From contig NC_019966.1 of the NCBI RefSeq assembly GCF_000328565.1, positions 2,294,001-2,358,000 of the forward strand: DNA of 64,000 nt, written 5' to 3'. Within the stretch, counting starts at the first letter, position 1. Each line of letters starts with the position of its first letter. The notes under the pieces were generated by a model. It worked only from the letters and a program-made list of their open reading frames with translations. It had not been told where the DNA came from and did not search any database. The stretch comes from Mycobacterium sp. JS623. Lineage in GTDB: Bacteria > Actinomycetota > Actinomycetes > Mycobacteriales > Mycobacteriaceae. The translations under genes were made by a program, and so were the position numbers. Positions 25,424 to 35,942 of this stretch are shown one piece after another.

Positions 25424-26584
25424 ATGGCATTCGGCGACTACCAGTTCGAGATTTATCTACAGGGACTGTCCGGCATAGTGCCGTCACTCCCGATGTCCTA
25501 CGTGGAATGGGAGGCCAAGGCCGAAGCGGCGATGTCGCCGTCGATCTGGTCGTATGTGGCGGGCGGCGCGGGCGACGAACGGACTCAACGGGTGAATCGC
25601 ACCGCCTTCGACAACTGGGGCTTGATGCCGCGGATGTTCAACGCTCAACGCGAGCGTGACCTGTCAGTCGAAGTATTCGGTCTGACGTTGCCGTCGCCGG
25701 TGTTCATGGCGCCGATCGGCGTCACCGGCATCTGCGCGCAGGACGGCCATGGCGATCTGGCCACCGCGCGAGCCGCCGCGCGCACCGGTGTGCCGATGGT
25801 CATCTCGACGCTGACCGAGGATCCTCTCGAAGACATCGCGGCCGAATTCGGTTCTACCCCAGGCTTTTTCCAGCTGTACACGCCGACCGATAAGAACTTG
25901 GCGGAAAGCTTGGTCCGGCGCGCCGAGGCCGCCGGGTACAAGGGCATCATCGTCACGCTGGACACCTGGGTGCCTGGCTGGCGTCCGCGTGACCTGTCGA
26001 CGTCAAACTTCCCGCAGCTGCGCGGCCGCTGTCTCGCGAACTACACGAGTGATCCGGTGTTCCGGGCGAGCCTGCAACAAACGCCCGAGGAGAATCCGCA
26101 GGCGGCTGTGCTGCGCTGGGTTTCGGTATTCGGCAATCCGTTGACGTGGGACGACCTTCCATGGCTGCGGTCGCTGACCGATCTGCCGCTGATCGTCAAG
26201 GGCATCTGCCATCCCGATGATGCGCGCCGGGCAAGGGACGGCGGTGTTGACGGCATCTACTGCTCGAACCACGGTGGACGCCAGGCCAACGGCGGCATTC
26301 CGGCCATCGACTGCCTCCCTGGCGTGGTGACGGCGGCCGACGGGCTGCCGGTGCTGTTCGACTCCGGCATCCGCACCGGCGCCGACATTGTCAAGGCGCT
26401 GGCGCTCGGCGCGACCGCCGTCGGTATCGGGCGCCCGTACGCGTTCGGGCTCGCGATCGGCGGTGAGGATGGCGTTGTGCACGTGCTGCGCTCGCTGTTG
26501 GCCGAGACCGACCTGATCATGGCTGTGGATGGTTATCCGACTCTGAAGGACCTGACGCCTGACGTTCTGCGGCGCGTCACCTGA
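25424..26584 (+). CDS. Lactate 2-monooxygenase, FMN-dependent alpha-hydroxyacid oxidase family
   Basis: The 386-residue protein closely follows the M. smegmatis lactate 2-monooxygenase as I recall it: [57 protein letters not shown] and [18 protein letters not shown]. The catalytic His and substrate Arg are in SNHGGRQ. The enzyme converts L-lactate and O2 to acetate, CO2 and water in the cytosol. It starts 33 bp after the tetR stop and may be co-transcribed with it. Confidence 0.87.
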   Translation: MAFGDYQFEIYLQGLSGIVPSLPMSYVEWEAKAEAAMSPSIWSYVAGGAGDERTQRVNRTAFDNWGLMPRMFNAQRERDLSVEVFGLTLPSPVFMAPIGVTGICAQDGHGDLATARAAARTGVPMVISTLTEDPLEDIAAEFGSTPGFFQLYTPTDKNLAESLVRRAEAAGYKGIIVTLDTWVPGWRPRDLSTSNFPQLRGRCLANYTSDPVFRASLQQTPEENPQAAVLRWVSVFGNPLTWDDLPWLRSLTDLPLIVKGICHPDDARRARDGGVDGIYCSNHGGRQANGGIPAIDCLPGVVTAADGLPVLFDSGIRTGADIVKALALGATAVGIGRPYAFGLAIGGEDGVVHVLRSLLAETDLIMAVDGYPTLKDLTPDVLRRVT

Positions 26585-26616
26585 GAGCGGGCGCTCGGGT
26601 CTGCGACGGTAGGGGA

Positions 26617-27555
26617 GTGGAGACCGGAGGGCAGGAGCGAAGCGACCGGGGAATCGAGCACTGTCTCGAGGAGTTCGATGAGTATCTCGAGTTGCAGCGC
26701 GGCCGCTCCGACCACACGCGCCGCGCGTATTTGGGTGATCTGCGATTGCTGTTCGACTATCTCTCCGCACAGGTTCCCGGCGCCGGATTGGACAGGCTGA
26801 GCCTTCCGATCCTTCGGTCCTGGCTCGCGGCACAGGCGACGGCTGGCGCGGCGCGGACCACGTTGGCGCGACGGACGTCGGCAGTCAAGACCTTTACGGC
26901 GTGGGCGACGCGTCGCGGCCTGTTGTCGAGTGATCCTGCCACGCGGTTGCAAATGCCGAAGGCTAGACGAACGTTGCCTTCGGTGCTGCGGCAGGATCAG
27001 GCTCTGGACGCCATGGCTGCGGCGAAATCCGGTGCGCAGCAAGGTGATCCGCTAGCGCTGCGGGATCAGTTGATCGTTGAGTTGTTGTATGCCACCGGGA
27101 TTCGGGTCAGCGAGCTGTGCGGGCTCGACATCGATGACGTCGATCGACCGCGGCGACTTCTGCGCGTGCTCGGCAAGGGCAACAAGCAGCGGACAGTGCC
27201 GTTCGGCGAGCCGGCGCAGGCGGCGTTGACGGCGTGGCTATCAGACGGACGGCCCGAACTGGCCACCGCGGATTCGGGGCCTGCGCTGCTGTTGGGCGCG
27301 CGCGGCCGTCGGCTCGATCCGCGGCAGGCCCGCACCGTCGTGCACCAGACAATGGCCGCCGTCGATGGCGCCCCCGATATCGGCCCACATGGGTTGCGGC
27401 ACAGCGCCGCAACGCATCTGCTCGAGGGCGGCGCCGACCTGCGCGTCGTGCAAGAACTGCTCGGCCACTCGACGCTGGCCACCACGCAGCTGTATACGCA
27501 TGTCACCGTCGCCCGCCTGCGTGCGGTGCACGACCAGGCGCATCCGCGGGCCTAA
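26617..27555 (+). CDS. xerC: Tyrosine recombinase XerC
   Basis: The 312-residue protein has an N-terminal SAM-like domain ([20 protein letters not shown]) and the catalytic domain with all active residues: Arg in ATGIRVSEL, Lys in [18 protein letters not shown], His in LGHS and the nucleophile Tyr in TTQLYTHV. XerC with XerD resolves chromosome dimers at dif. It is the counterpart of Rv2894c. GTG 26617 is the furthest start; a slightly shorter protein is possible. Confidence 0.92.
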   Translation: METGGQERSDRGIEHCLEEFDEYLELQRGRSDHTRRAYLGDLRLLFDYLSAQVPGAGLDRLSLPILRSWLAAQATAGAARTTLARRTSAVKTFTAWATRRGLLSSDPATRLQMPKARRTLPSVLRQDQALDAMAAAKSGAQQGDPLALRDQLIVELLYATGIRVSELCGLDIDDVDRPRRLLRVLGKGNKQRTVPFGEPAQAALTAWLSDGRPELATADSGPALLLGARGRRLDPRQARTVVHQTMAAVDGAPDIGPHGLRHSAATHLLEGGADLRVVQELLGHSTLATTQLYTHVTVARLRAVHDQAHPRA

Positions 27556-27563
27556 CCCACCCG

Positions 27564-27623
27564 GCGAGCGACCGCGTTTGTACAGAAATCCACGGCGTGT
27601 CGTGTGCAAACACGGTCACTCGC
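27564..27623. terminator. 60-bp hairpin between xerC and the M23 peptidase gene
   Basis: GCGAGCGACCGCGTTTG, then TACA (27564-27584), pairs with TGTGCAAACACGGTCACTCGC at the other end (to 27623), 18 of 21 positions. The loop contains ACGGCGTGTCG. It lies between convergent genes and may terminate both. Read on the other strand the loop shares ACACGCCGTGGATTTC with the hairpin at 48541-48600, so these two look like copies of one repeat. Confidence 0.6.
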
Positions 27624-27632
27624 GCTAGTGAG

Positions 27633-28124
27633 TTAGCCGCCCAGCGGTTTGAGGCGGATCGGCGTGCCGGCCAGAAGGCCCAGCGGGTCGACGTAATCCG
27701 CCCGCGACGCCGCACCCCACATCGCACCCCAGTGCAGGCACGCAGCGGCTGAGCAACCGGCGTGGCCTGCCTCGAGCGTGCCGAGCGGATCGCCGGCGTC
27801 GACGAGCTGCCCTGCCCGCACCGTCGGACGCACCGGTTCATAGGTGGTTCGCAGCCCGCCGGGATGTGCGATCGACACCAGGGTCCGCCCCGCGAGCTCT
27901 CCCGCGAACACCACCGTGCCCGCGCCGGCGGCGTACACCGGCTGGCCCGCGACTCCTGCCAGGTCGACGCCGCGGTGGCCGGGCTTCCAGTTCGGTGACG
28001 GCGCGTCGAATATCCGCAGAACAGCTGGTCGGGGCCGCAGCGGCCAGTCCAGCCTGTCGTCATCGGCCAAGACTGCCGGCGCCCACAGCAGTGCCATCGC
28101 CGTCAGCGCCGCCACATACCGCAT
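27633..28124 (-). CDS. Secreted M23-family (LytM-like) peptidase
   Basis: The 163-residue protein has a signal peptide (residues 1-20, ending VLA) and a LytM domain: GHRGVDLAGVAGQPVYAAGA, GTVVFAGELAG and CLHWGA. The first zinc ligands His/Asp (HRGVD) and the last His (LHWG) are present. The usual first His of the HxH motif is Cys here, as in other actinobacterial members I know of, so its activity is uncertain. It corresponds to Rv2891, beside rpsB. It would act on peptidoglycan cross-links or serve as an activator of another hydrolase. Confidence 0.85.
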   Translation of the reverse strand: MRYVAALTAMALLWAPAVLADDDRLDWPLRPRPAVLRIFDAPSPNWKPGHRGVDLAGVAGQPVYAAGAGTVVFAGELAGRTLVSIAHPGGLRTTYEPVRPTVRAGQLVDAGDPLGTLEAGHAGCSAAACLHWGAMWGAASRADYVDPLGLLAGTPIRLKPLGG

Positions 28125-28405
28125 ACTCCCAGCTCAGCGCACCGGGCTCGGAGAAGTCCAGGCGAACCAGCCAACCTGTGGATGACGGTCGCAGTGTGGA
28201 AAAAAGCACCCTGTCCAGCGTGTAAACTGCTAACCGCAGCTCGCTTGCGCGGGCTGACTTCGCGTGTCTACGCATGACCACCCAATGGCGGTCATATCCG
28301 GATGCCGTCGGTCCCGTTCTAGGACGGGTTCGGTATCCCGCAGGCACCAGGGCTCGGCGTCACCCGGCGCCGCGCGGCAACCGACAACAAAAGAGGCATA
28401 CACCC
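28125..28405 (+). promoter_or_regulatory. Leader/promoter region of rpsB-tsf
   Basis: This 281-bp region precedes rpsB. It holds a possible -10 (TAAACT, 28223-28228) and a small hairpin CCCGT (28313-28317) / ACGGG (28324-28328) with TCTAGG between. AAGAGG precedes the ATG at 28406. Long leaders of rpsB are autoregulated by S2 in some bacteria; whether this one folds to such a structure is not shown. No small gene is convincing here. Confidence 0.4.
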
Positions 28406-29236
28406 ATGGCCGTAGTGACCATGAAACAGCTGCTGGACAGCGGCACCCACTTCGGGCACCAGACCCGTCGCTGGAATCCCAAGATGAAGCGGTTCATCTT
28501 CACCGACCGCAACGGCATCTACATCATCGACCTGCAGCAGACGCTGACCTACATCGACAAGGCGTACGAGTTCGTCAAAGAGACTGTCGCCCATGGCGGC
28601 AGCATCATGTTCGTCGGCACCAAGAAGCAGGCCCAGGAATCCATCGCCGAGGAGGCGACCCGCGTCGGCATGCCCTATGTGAACCAGCGCTGGCTGGGCG
28701 GCATGCTCACCAACTTCTCCACCGTGCACAAGCGGCTGCAGCGCCTCAAGGAGCTCGAGGCGATGGAGCAGACCGGTGGTTTCGAGGGTCGCACCAAGAA
28801 GGAGATCCTGATGCTGACCCGCGAGAAGAACAAGCTCGAGCGCAGCCTCGGCGGTATTCGCGACATGCAGAAGGTGCCCTCGGCGATCTGGGTGGTCGAC
28901 ACCAACAAGGAGCACATCGCCGTCGGTGAGGCCCGCAAGCTTGGCATCCCGGTCATCGCGATCCTCGACACCAACTGCGACCCCGATCTGGTCGACTACC
29001 CGATCCCGGGCAACGACGACGCGATCCGGTCGGCCGCGTTGCTGACCAAGGTCGTCGCGTCTGCGGTCGCCGAGGGCCTGCAGGCCCGCGCAGGCGTCGG
29101 CAAGGGCAACGGCGAGGCCGAGGCAGAGGGCGCCGAGCCGCTCGCCGAGTGGGAGCAGGAGCTGCTGGCGGGCGCCACGGCGTCGACGGAGACGGCCGGG
29201 GCCGACACCGCAACTGAAACGAAGACAGAGTCTTAG
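28406..29236 (+). CDS. rpsB: 30S ribosomal protein S2
   Basis: The 276-residue protein is clear S2: [40 protein letters not shown], then [12 protein letters not shown] and [14 protein letters not shown]. It has the acidic, Ala/Glu-rich C-terminal tail of mycobacterial S2. ATG 28406 is preceded by AAGAGG. An upstream in-frame extension exists but lies in the leader and is not conserved. It forms an operon with tsf. Confidence 0.97.
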   Translation: MAVVTMKQLLDSGTHFGHQTRRWNPKMKRFIFTDRNGIYIIDLQQTLTYIDKAYEFVKETVAHGGSIMFVGTKKQAQESIAEEATRVGMPYVNQRWLGGMLTNFSTVHKRLQRLKELEAMEQTGGFEGRTKKEILMLTREKNKLERSLGGIRDMQKVPSAIWVVDTNKEHIAVGEARKLGIPVIAILDTNCDPDLVDYPIPGNDDAIRSAALLTKVVASAVAEGLQARAGVGKGNGEAEAEGAEPLAEWEQELLAGATASTETAGADTATETKTES

Positions 29237-29252
29237 TAGGAAAGGCTGAACA

Positions 29253-30077
29253 TTGGCGAACTACACCGCTGCCGACGTCAAGCGACTTCGGGAGCTGACC
29301 GGCGCCGGCATGCTCGACTCCAAGAACGCGCTGGTTGAGGCCGACGGCGATTTCGACAAGGCCGTCGAGCTGCTGCGCATCAAGGGCGCCAAGGACGTCG
29401 GCAAGCGCGCCGAGCGTGCCACCGCAGAGGGCCTGGTTGCCGCCAAGGACGGCGCACTGATCGAGCTGAACTCCGAGACCGACTTCGTCGCGAAGAACGC
29501 CGAATTCCAAGCGGTCGCGGATCAGATCGTCGCGGCGGCTGCCGCCGCGAAGGCGACCGATATCGACGCTCTGAAGGCCGCCAAGGTCGGCGACACCACC
29601 GTCGAGCAGGTCATCGCGGACTTGTCCGCCAAGATCGGTGAGAAGCTCGAGCTGCGCCGCGTCGCCTACTTCGACGGCACCGTCGAGACCTACCTGCACA
29701 AGCGGGCGTCCGACTTGCCGCCCGCCGTGGGTGTCCTCGTCGAATACACGGGCTCTGACTCGAAAGGCTCAGAGGCCGCGCACGCGGTCGCTCTGCAGAT
29801 CGCCGCGCTGAAGGCCAAGTACCTGACGCGCGACGACGTGCCTGAGGACATTGTCGCCAACGAGCGCCGCATCGCCGAGGAGACGGCCCGCAACGAGGGC
29901 AAGCCCGAGCAGGCGTTGCCCAAGATCGTCGAGGGCCGGGTGACCGGCTTCTACAAGGACGTCGTGCTGCTCGACCAGCCGTCGGTGTCCGACAACAAGA
30001 AGACCGTCAAGGCGCTGCTCGACGAGGCCGGCGTGACCGTGACCCGGTTCGTCCGGTTCGAGGTCGGGCAGTCCTAA
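29253..30077 (+). CDS. tsf: Translation elongation factor Ts
   Basis: The 274-residue protein begins with the EF-Ts UBA domain ([20 protein letters not shown]) and has the core motif [15 protein letters not shown] and a C-terminal module. It recycles EF-Tu-GDP. It uses a TTG start at 29253 with AGGAAAGG upstream, 16 bp after rpsB. A clear intrinsic terminator follows the stop. Confidence 0.97.
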   Translation: MANYTAADVKRLRELTGAGMLDSKNALVEADGDFDKAVELLRIKGAKDVGKRAERATAEGLVAAKDGALIELNSETDFVAKNAEFQAVADQIVAAAAAAKATDIDALKAAKVGDTTVEQVIADLSAKIGEKLELRRVAYFDGTVETYLHKRASDLPPAVGVLVEYTGSDSKGSEAAHAVALQIAALKAKYLTRDDVPEDIVANERRIAEETARNEGKPEQALPKIVEGRVTGFYKDVVLLDQPSVSDNKKTVKALLDEAGVTVTRFVRFEVGQS

Positions 30078-30094
30078 CAGCTGAAACACACGCG

Positions 30095-30125
30095 AAGGGC
30101 CCTCGGGATATTCCGGGGGCCTTTT
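30095..30125 (+). terminator. Intrinsic terminator of the rpsB-tsf operon
   Basis: AAGGGCCCTCGG, loop GATATT, then CCGGGGGCC followed by TTTT. The stem has one bulge and one G-T pair and the U-run is short but real. It lies 18 nt after the tsf stop. Confidence 0.8.
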
Positions 30126-30157
30126 GCGTCGGCAACCACAGTCGCGGTACGAGTTGG

Positions 30158-30163
30158 TACCGT
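30158..30163 (+). promoter_or_regulatory. Probable -10 of the amidase gene, inside an inverted repeat
   Basis: TACCGT lies 6 nt before the ATG at 30170, a leaderless arrangement. It overlaps the inverted repeat CGGTAC (30145-30150) / GTACCG (30157-30162), which could be an operator covering the promoter. Confidence 0.4.
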
Positions 30164-30169
30164 CTGGGC

Positions 30170-31612
30170 ATGAGTCACCGCGATGAGGCCCTCGGCCGAA
30201 GAGCCAGTAGCCGATGCCACGCCTTCGGCGACGACGCCCTCGGTGACCATGACGCAGTCGGACTTGTCGAGAAATTGGGAGCCGGCGAGGTCTCGCCGCG
30301 CGAGTTGGTCGAGGCTGCCATCGCCCGGACCGAAGTGGTCAACCCCAGACTGAACGGTCTGGCGTTCGAGGCATACGACCGCGCGCGGGCCCGGGCAGAC
30401 GCGCGTAGGCCGTATGGCGGGTATTTCGACGGCGTGCCGTCGTTCATCAAGGACAACGTCGCCGTCGCGGGCATGCCGACCATGCAGGGCACCGACGCGT
30501 GGGAGCCGCGACCCCTTCCGTCCGATGGCGCGTGGGCGCGGACGTTCCTTGCGACAGGATTGATTCCTCTCGGCAAGACGCAGATGTCGGAATTCGGCTT
30601 CAGCGGCTCGGCCGAGCACCCACGGATCGGCCCGGTGCGTAACCCGTGGAATCCGGAACACACAGCGGGCGCCTCGTCGTCGGGTTCCGCCGCGTTCGTG
30701 GCGGCAGGCGTGGCGCCGATCGCGCACGCCAACGACGGCGGCGGTTCCATCCGAATCCCCGCGTCCTGCAACGGATTAGTCGGCCTCAAGCCGACCCGCG
30801 GCCGTCTCCCGTTGGACAAGGAGACCGCTCGGATGCCGCTGCATATCGTCGCCAACGGGGTAGTGACTCGCTCGGTCCGCGACACCGCGGCGTTTTTCCG
30901 CGAAGCTGAACGCGTTTACCGCAACCCCAAGCTGCCCGCGATCGGTGACGTGACCAAGCCGGGCTCGCAGCGCCTGCGCATCGCGTTCTGCACGAAATCG
31001 ATTATGCGAGAAGTCAGTTCGGAGATGCGTGAGCAGACTTTGAAGACGGCTGCGCTTTTGGAGGAGCTAGGCCATACGGTCACCGAGATCGACAACCCTG
31101 TGCCGGCCCGGTTCAAGGACGAATTCCTGACGTACTGGTCGTTTCTTGCCTTCTCTGTCGTGCGTGGCGGACGGCGAATGTTCGGACCGAGCTTCGACCG
31201 AACCAAACTGGACAATCTCACGCTCGGCCTCGACCGCATTGCCGCCAGGAATATGCACCGGCTCCCGATGGCCATCGCGCGGTTGGCTCGCTCGCGCCGG
31301 ATCACCCAACGGCTGTCGCAGACCTACGACATAGTGCTCATGCCGACGCTTGCCGAGGACACACCGGCTATCGGCTATCTCGACCCGACTGCCGACTACG
31401 ACCAGATCATGGACCGTCTTCTCGAATGGGTCGCGTTCACGCCATTGCAGAACGCGACCGGCGATCCCGCGATCTCGCTTCCGCTCGGGGAATCCGCATC
31501 GGGCATGCCGGTCGGCATGATGCTGTCAGCGGGGTGGGGCGGCGAATCGCGGCTCCTGGAATTGGCATATGAACTCGAGGAGGCGCGGCCCTGGGCCAGA
31601 ATCCAGGGATGA
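30170..31612 (+). CDS. amiC: Amidase signature family protein
   Basis: The 480-residue protein is an amidase-signature enzyme. The catalytic Lys is in FIKDNVAVAGMPT, followed by the Gly/Ser-rich AGASSSGSAAFVAAG and GGGSIRIPASCNGLVGLKP, which hold the cis-Ser and the nucleophile Ser. The family hydrolyses carboxamides; the physiological substrate is unknown. Its position after tsf matches M. tuberculosis amiC (Rv2888c). Its last codons overlap the start of a methyltransferase remnant (ATGA). Confidence 0.9.
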   Translation: MSHRDEALGRRASSRCHAFGDDALGDHDAVGLVEKLGAGEVSPRELVEAAIARTEVVNPRLNGLAFEAYDRARARADARRPYGGYFDGVPSFIKDNVAVAGMPTMQGTDAWEPRPLPSDGAWARTFLATGLIPLGKTQMSEFGFSGSAEHPRIGPVRNPWNPEHTAGASSSGSAAFVAAGVAPIAHANDGGGSIRIPASCNGLVGLKPTRGRLPLDKETARMPLHIVANGVVTRSVRDTAAFFREAERVYRNPKLPAIGDVTKPGSQRLRIAFCTKSIMREVSSEMREQTLKTAALLEELGHTVTEIDNPVPARFKDEFLTYWSFLAFSVVRGGRRMFGPSFDRTKLDNLTLGLDRIAARNMHRLPMAIARLARSRRITQRLSQTYDIVLMPTLAEDTPAIGYLDPTADYDQIMDRLLEWVAFTPLQNATGDPAISLPLGESASGMPVGMMLSAGWGGESRLLELAYELEEARPWARIQG

Positions 31613-31797
31613 CGCGCGACTACGTCCTCGACCAGGGCTGCGACTTCTTTCGATTGACGTTCGAAAGCCTGCGCGAAGCCGTCGTGAAGGCCGGATACCT
31701 ATCGGCCGAGCGGGCCGAAGCCGCAGCCAGCGTATTTCAGGAAAATCGTCGATTGCTCACGCCCATGATGATGGCGGGAATCGGCCGCCGCGGCTGA
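31609..31797 (+). pseudogene. C-terminal remnant, probably of a class I methyltransferase
   Basis: The 62-residue frame reads LTFESLREAVVKAGYLSAER ... RRLLTPMMMAGIGRRG. This resembles the last 60 residues of class I SAM methyltransferases, where a helix ending in LSxEx-(10-20)-P-x-M-x-x-x-W/G-G-R-R closes the domain. The glycine-rich SAM-binding loop is absent, so it cannot work alone. It may be the end of a gene truncated when the downstream ABC module was inserted. It could still be translated by coupling to amiC. Confidence 0.45.
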
Positions 31798-31917
31798 ACC
31801 AGACAACGAAATCCGTTGCGCCGCCGCAATGGCGTCGTAACCGCAACACGCCTGAGTTAACGCTGTGGACATTGCGTGTGGCGGCGGGTGAAACCTTGCG
31901 GGTCGACCATTCTGACT

Positions 31918-33090
31918 GTGGAGACCATCCCGGTCAGTAATGCACCCACCGCCGTTCGAGCGCCCGAGGTCGCCGCATCGGGGAACACCTTCGTGTGCCT
32001 CGTCCGGTTCGCGCTGGCCAACATCCGCCGTCGCCCCGAACGGTTCGTGCTGTCGGTGCTCGGTATCGCCTTGGCGATCGCCTGCGTCACTGTGGTCCGC
32101 ACGATCTCCGCGAGTTTTGCGATCACCGGCGCCGATTCGGTGACCGATGTGCTTGGGAGCGCGCAACTGTGGGCGGTGCCCGCGGTGGGAGTGCATTACG
32201 ACTCCGACGCACAGGCACTTGTCGCCGACGGCGCCGCGCCGACCATCACTATTCCTGCCGGCTGGGCCGCGACCCGGGTGCCATCGGGAACCACTGACGT
32301 CAACGGCAGCAGAGTGTCGCTACGAGGAAGCGACGAAATAGCCAGCGGCCAAGCAACGTTGGGGGCCGAAGTTGCCGACCGGCTAGACCTGCACACCGGC
32401 GATCGGGTCGTGGTCGACGGGCAGAGTCTTACCGTGAACGTCGCGGGCAGCGGCCAATCCATCACCGTCGCCACACCGCTTGCCCAGTCCGTTGTCGGCG
32501 ACAATGGCTGGTGGTTGATTTTCGCGCCCCCGGGTGACGAGAAGCGCCGCGACCTGGGGCAGATCTTCGGCGGTGCGGTCGGACTTAAATCGACCGCGGA
32601 TCCGTCGGTCAAGCCGGATCCCGCCGGGCGGGGCCTGATCTACGACACCGTCGGCGGCACAGGCCCGTTGACGTTCGAGCAGAAGTTTTCCGCGCTGTTC
32701 TCCGGCAAGGTGACCAGCTCGACGCTCGGCCTGATCTCGACCATCGGGCTCGGTCTCGGTTTCGTGATCGCCGTGTCGTCGTTCCTGGCCGCGGTGCAGG
32801 AACGACGACGGGAATTCGGAATCATGTCGAGCATCGGACTGGCCGACGAAGTGCTGTACTTCTTCCTTGTCGAGTCGGGGATCGTGTTCCTCGCCGCCTA
32901 CGCCCTAGGCGTAGTCGGCGCGGGAGTCGCTGTGGCGCTGGTGATTCCCGGCATCGCAACTCCGACCGCGTGGCTGCAGGCGACCGGCATGGTAGCCGCG
33001 TTCCTCCCGGCAATGGCGATTGTCGGCGCGCTGGTACCGGTGCACCGGCTGCTGCAACAACGTCCCGTCGATTTGTTGGGGGATCGCTGA
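31918..33090 (+). CDS. ABC transporter permease, FtsX/MacB-type with extracytoplasmic domain
   Basis: About 390 residues: one N-terminal helix (RRPERFVLSVLGIALAIACV), a large outside domain, and three C-terminal helices containing the FtsX core (LVESGIVFLAAYALGVVGAG). The start is uncertain: GTG 31918 is used here and GTG 31876 is an alternative adding 14 residues. It forms a module with the second short permease and the LolD-like ATPase. Such mechanotransmission-type ABC systems export peptides or lipids or drive outside proteins. The substrate is unknown. Confidence 0.8.
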   Translation: METIPVSNAPTAVRAPEVAASGNTFVCLVRFALANIRRRPERFVLSVLGIALAIACVTVVRTISASFAITGADSVTDVLGSAQLWAVPAVGVHYDSDAQALVADGAAPTITIPAGWAATRVPSGTTDVNGSRVSLRGSDEIASGQATLGAEVADRLDLHTGDRVVVDGQSLTVNVAGSGQSITVATPLAQSVVGDNGWWLIFAPPGDEKRRDLGQIFGGAVGLKSTADPSVKPDPAGRGLIYDTVGGTGPLTFEQKFSALFSGKVTSSTLGLISTIGLGLGFVIAVSSFLAAVQERRREFGIMSSIGLADEVLYFFLVESGIVFLAAYALGVVGAGVAVALVIPGIATPTAWLQATGMVAAFLPAMAIVGALVPVHRLLQQRPVDLLGDR

Positions 33091-33121
33091 TGAGTGCTCG
33101 CGCGAAGAAGAGAGCGCACTG

Positions 33122-33688
33122 ATGTTGCGTCATGGGTTGTCGTACGGATGGCTGGCCGCGCGGCGGCGGGTCCGAGAGATGGTGTTGCCCGTCGTGACGA
33201 CGGCTACGGGGGCGTTCCTCGTGGTGATCGTGTTCGGCATGTCCGACGGAATCCGCGCGCAATCGGCGTCGCTGGGCCACGCCGATGAGATCGGCCGCGC
33301 CGTCGTGTTGATCGCTGTGACTGTGCTACTGGTGGGTGTCGTCGAGGTCGCCGTGGCGACCACGCGCACCGTCGCCCACCGCACCCGCGAACTCGGGGTG
33401 CTCGGCGCCAACGGGGTGCCGCGCACTCCGGTGGTGGCCGCGTTGCTGGTTGAGCCGGTGATTGCGGCGATACTCGGCGCCCTCGTCGGAGCGTTGGCTG
33501 CGGCTGTGACCGGGATCGCGTTTGGCACAGTCGGTTTGGTGGCGACGGGAGTGTCGGTCGAGGGGCTGACGCTCGGTGTGGCGATCTCGGTCGGCGTGAG
33601 CATCGTCGCGGCACTGGCCACCAGCATCGTGCCCACCTGGAATGCCGCCTCGCGGCCGCCGATTCGTTCGTTGACCGCAGGAGGGTGA
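33122..33688 (+). CDS. Short FtsX-like permease subunit
   Basis: The 188-residue protein has one N-terminal helix (MVLPVVTTATGAFLVVIVFG), a very short linker in place of the large outside domain, and three helices with RTRELGVLGANGVPRTPVVA between the first two of them, the usual FtsX coupling helix. ATG 33122 directly follows a TGA that ends a 10-codon reading (33090-33122) after the upstream permease. It probably dimerises with the larger permease. Confidence 0.8.
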   Translation: MLRHGLSYGWLAARRRVREMVLPVVTTATGAFLVVIVFGMSDGIRAQSASLGHADEIGRAVVLIAVTVLLVGVVEVAVATTRTVAHRTRELGVLGANGVPRTPVVAALLVEPVIAAILGALVGALAAAVTGIAFGTVGLVATGVSVEGLTLGVAISVGVSIVAALATSIVPTWNAASRPPIRSLTAGG

Positions 33689-33691
33689 TGG

Positions 33692-34414
<723 letters not shown>

Positions 34415-34439
34415 CCCAACGGCATTGGGAGAGTCACAC

Positions 34440-35942
34440 ATGACGCAAGAACTCGAGGCTGCGCCACCATCCGGGCGCGACAAGCTTCTGACCACTGAGC
34501 TGGTCCCCGAACAGGTGCTGCCGAAGGTGATGACCACCTTCGGTCTCACGGCTACCTACGTCTTCATCATCTGCTGGATCACCGGCTCGTCGATCATGGC
34601 AGCGGGGGGCTGGACGGCCATTCCGATGTGGGTGCTCGGCATTCTCACATTCCTGGTGCCAGCGGGCATGGCGGTCGCGGAACTGGGCAATCTGTGGCCC
34701 GGCGAGGGCGGTGTATATATCTGGGCAACCCGCACCATGGGCGAAACGTGGGGATTCATCGGCGGCTATTTATCGTGGATACCGGTCGTGCTGAACTCCG
34801 CGTCATCGCCTGCAATCATCCTGCAGTTCCTGCTGCTGGCGTTCCACGCGGAACTCGGGTTGACGCTGACGATCATCCTGCAACTGGCGCTGCTCTGGGC
34901 CGTCGTCGGTCTGGCGCTGGCCAAACTCGCCGCCAATCAGCGCATCATGAACGTCGTTTTCGTCGTCTACTTGGCACTGACCGCCGTCATCTTCATCTCG
35001 GGCCTGGTTTACGCGTTGAGCAACGGTTCGGCCCAGCCTTTCACTGCGCACGCCGCATTGGTGCCCGACTTCGCCGGCGCCGGTTTCCTGTACGGCACCG
35101 TGCTGCTCTACCTCGTCGGTGTCGAGACGCCGTACAACATGGGTGCTGAGTTCCTGTCGGTGCGCAAGAGCGGACCGAGGATGGTGGTCTGGGGCTCGAT
35201 CGCGTTGGTCGTCATCTACCTGCTGACCACGCTGGGCACCGTGATGGTGCTGCCCGCCGATCAGATCAACCCGGTCACCGGGGTGATCGGGATGCTAGGG
35301 ACGGCCGCGCCCAAGGGTGTGATGGAGGTCTGCGCAATCGTGCTTGCCTGCATCGTGTTCGTCGCGTTGATGTCCTACCAGGTCACCTACTCGCGACTGA
35401 TCTTCGTTTCCGGACTGGAGCGTCACCTGCCGCGGATCTTCACCCACCTGAACCCCCGCACGCGCAATCCGGTTACCGCGGTGCTGATTCAGGGCGTGCT
35501 GTCGTCGCTGATCCTGGTGGGGTTGTATTCGCAGAGCAGCATGGCCAACGTGACCATCTTCCTGCAGGGCGGTCTGTCCATCGCGTGGCTCATCTCCGGT
35601 TTCTTCTTCTTGTTCCCGGTCATCCTGGCTCGCAAGAAGTACGCCGATCGCTATGCCACCGAAAAGTTTTGGCGGATTCCCGGCGGCATGGCGGGCGTGT
35701 GGATCACAGTTCTCGTCGGCAGCCTTGGCACCATCGGCGGCATCTACTACTCGTTTGCAAAGTCGTGGATCAAAGACGTACCGGACAGCACTTGGATGAT
35801 GTGGACAGGCAGCATCGCGACGGGCATGTTCCTGCTGGGCATCGTCGTGTACATCTTCGGTCGCAGGGCCGCGCACAAGACCTCCGTGGAAGATGCCCTG
35901 GCACATCTGGCGGTACTAGAACTGAAGGACGAAGCCAAATGA
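34440..35942 (+). CDS. APC-family amino acid/amine permease
   Basis: The 500-residue membrane protein has about 12 helices, with the APC-type early motif ITGSSIMAAGGWTAIPMWVL and GEGGVYIWATRTMGETWGF. ATG 34440 is chosen because GGGAGAG lies just upstream; a start at 34425 is possible. Its stop overlaps the copper amine oxidase start (ATGA), so it very probably imports the amine or amino acid substrate or a related compound for that enzyme. Confidence 0.9.
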   Translation: MTQELEAAPPSGRDKLLTTELVPEQVLPKVMTTFGLTATYVFIICWITGSSIMAAGGWTAIPMWVLGILTFLVPAGMAVAELGNLWPGEGGVYIWATRTMGETWGFIGGYLSWIPVVLNSASSPAIILQFLLLAFHAELGLTLTIILQLALLWAVVGLALAKLAANQRIMNVVFVVYLALTAVIFISGLVYALSNGSAQPFTAHAALVPDFAGAGFLYGTVLLYLVGVETPYNMGAEFLSVRKSGPRMVVWGSIALVVIYLLTTLGTVMVLPADQINPVTGVIGMLGTAAPKGVMEVCAIVLACIVFVALMSYQVTYSRLIFVSGLERHLPRIFTHLNPRTRNPVTAVLIQGVLSSLILVGLYSQSSMANVTIFLQGGLSIAWLISGFFFLFPVILARKKYADRYATEKFWRIPGGMAGVWITVLVGSLGTIGGIYYSFAKSWIKDVPDSTWMMWTGSIATGMFLLGIVVYIFGRRAAHKTSVEDALAHLAVLELKDEAK

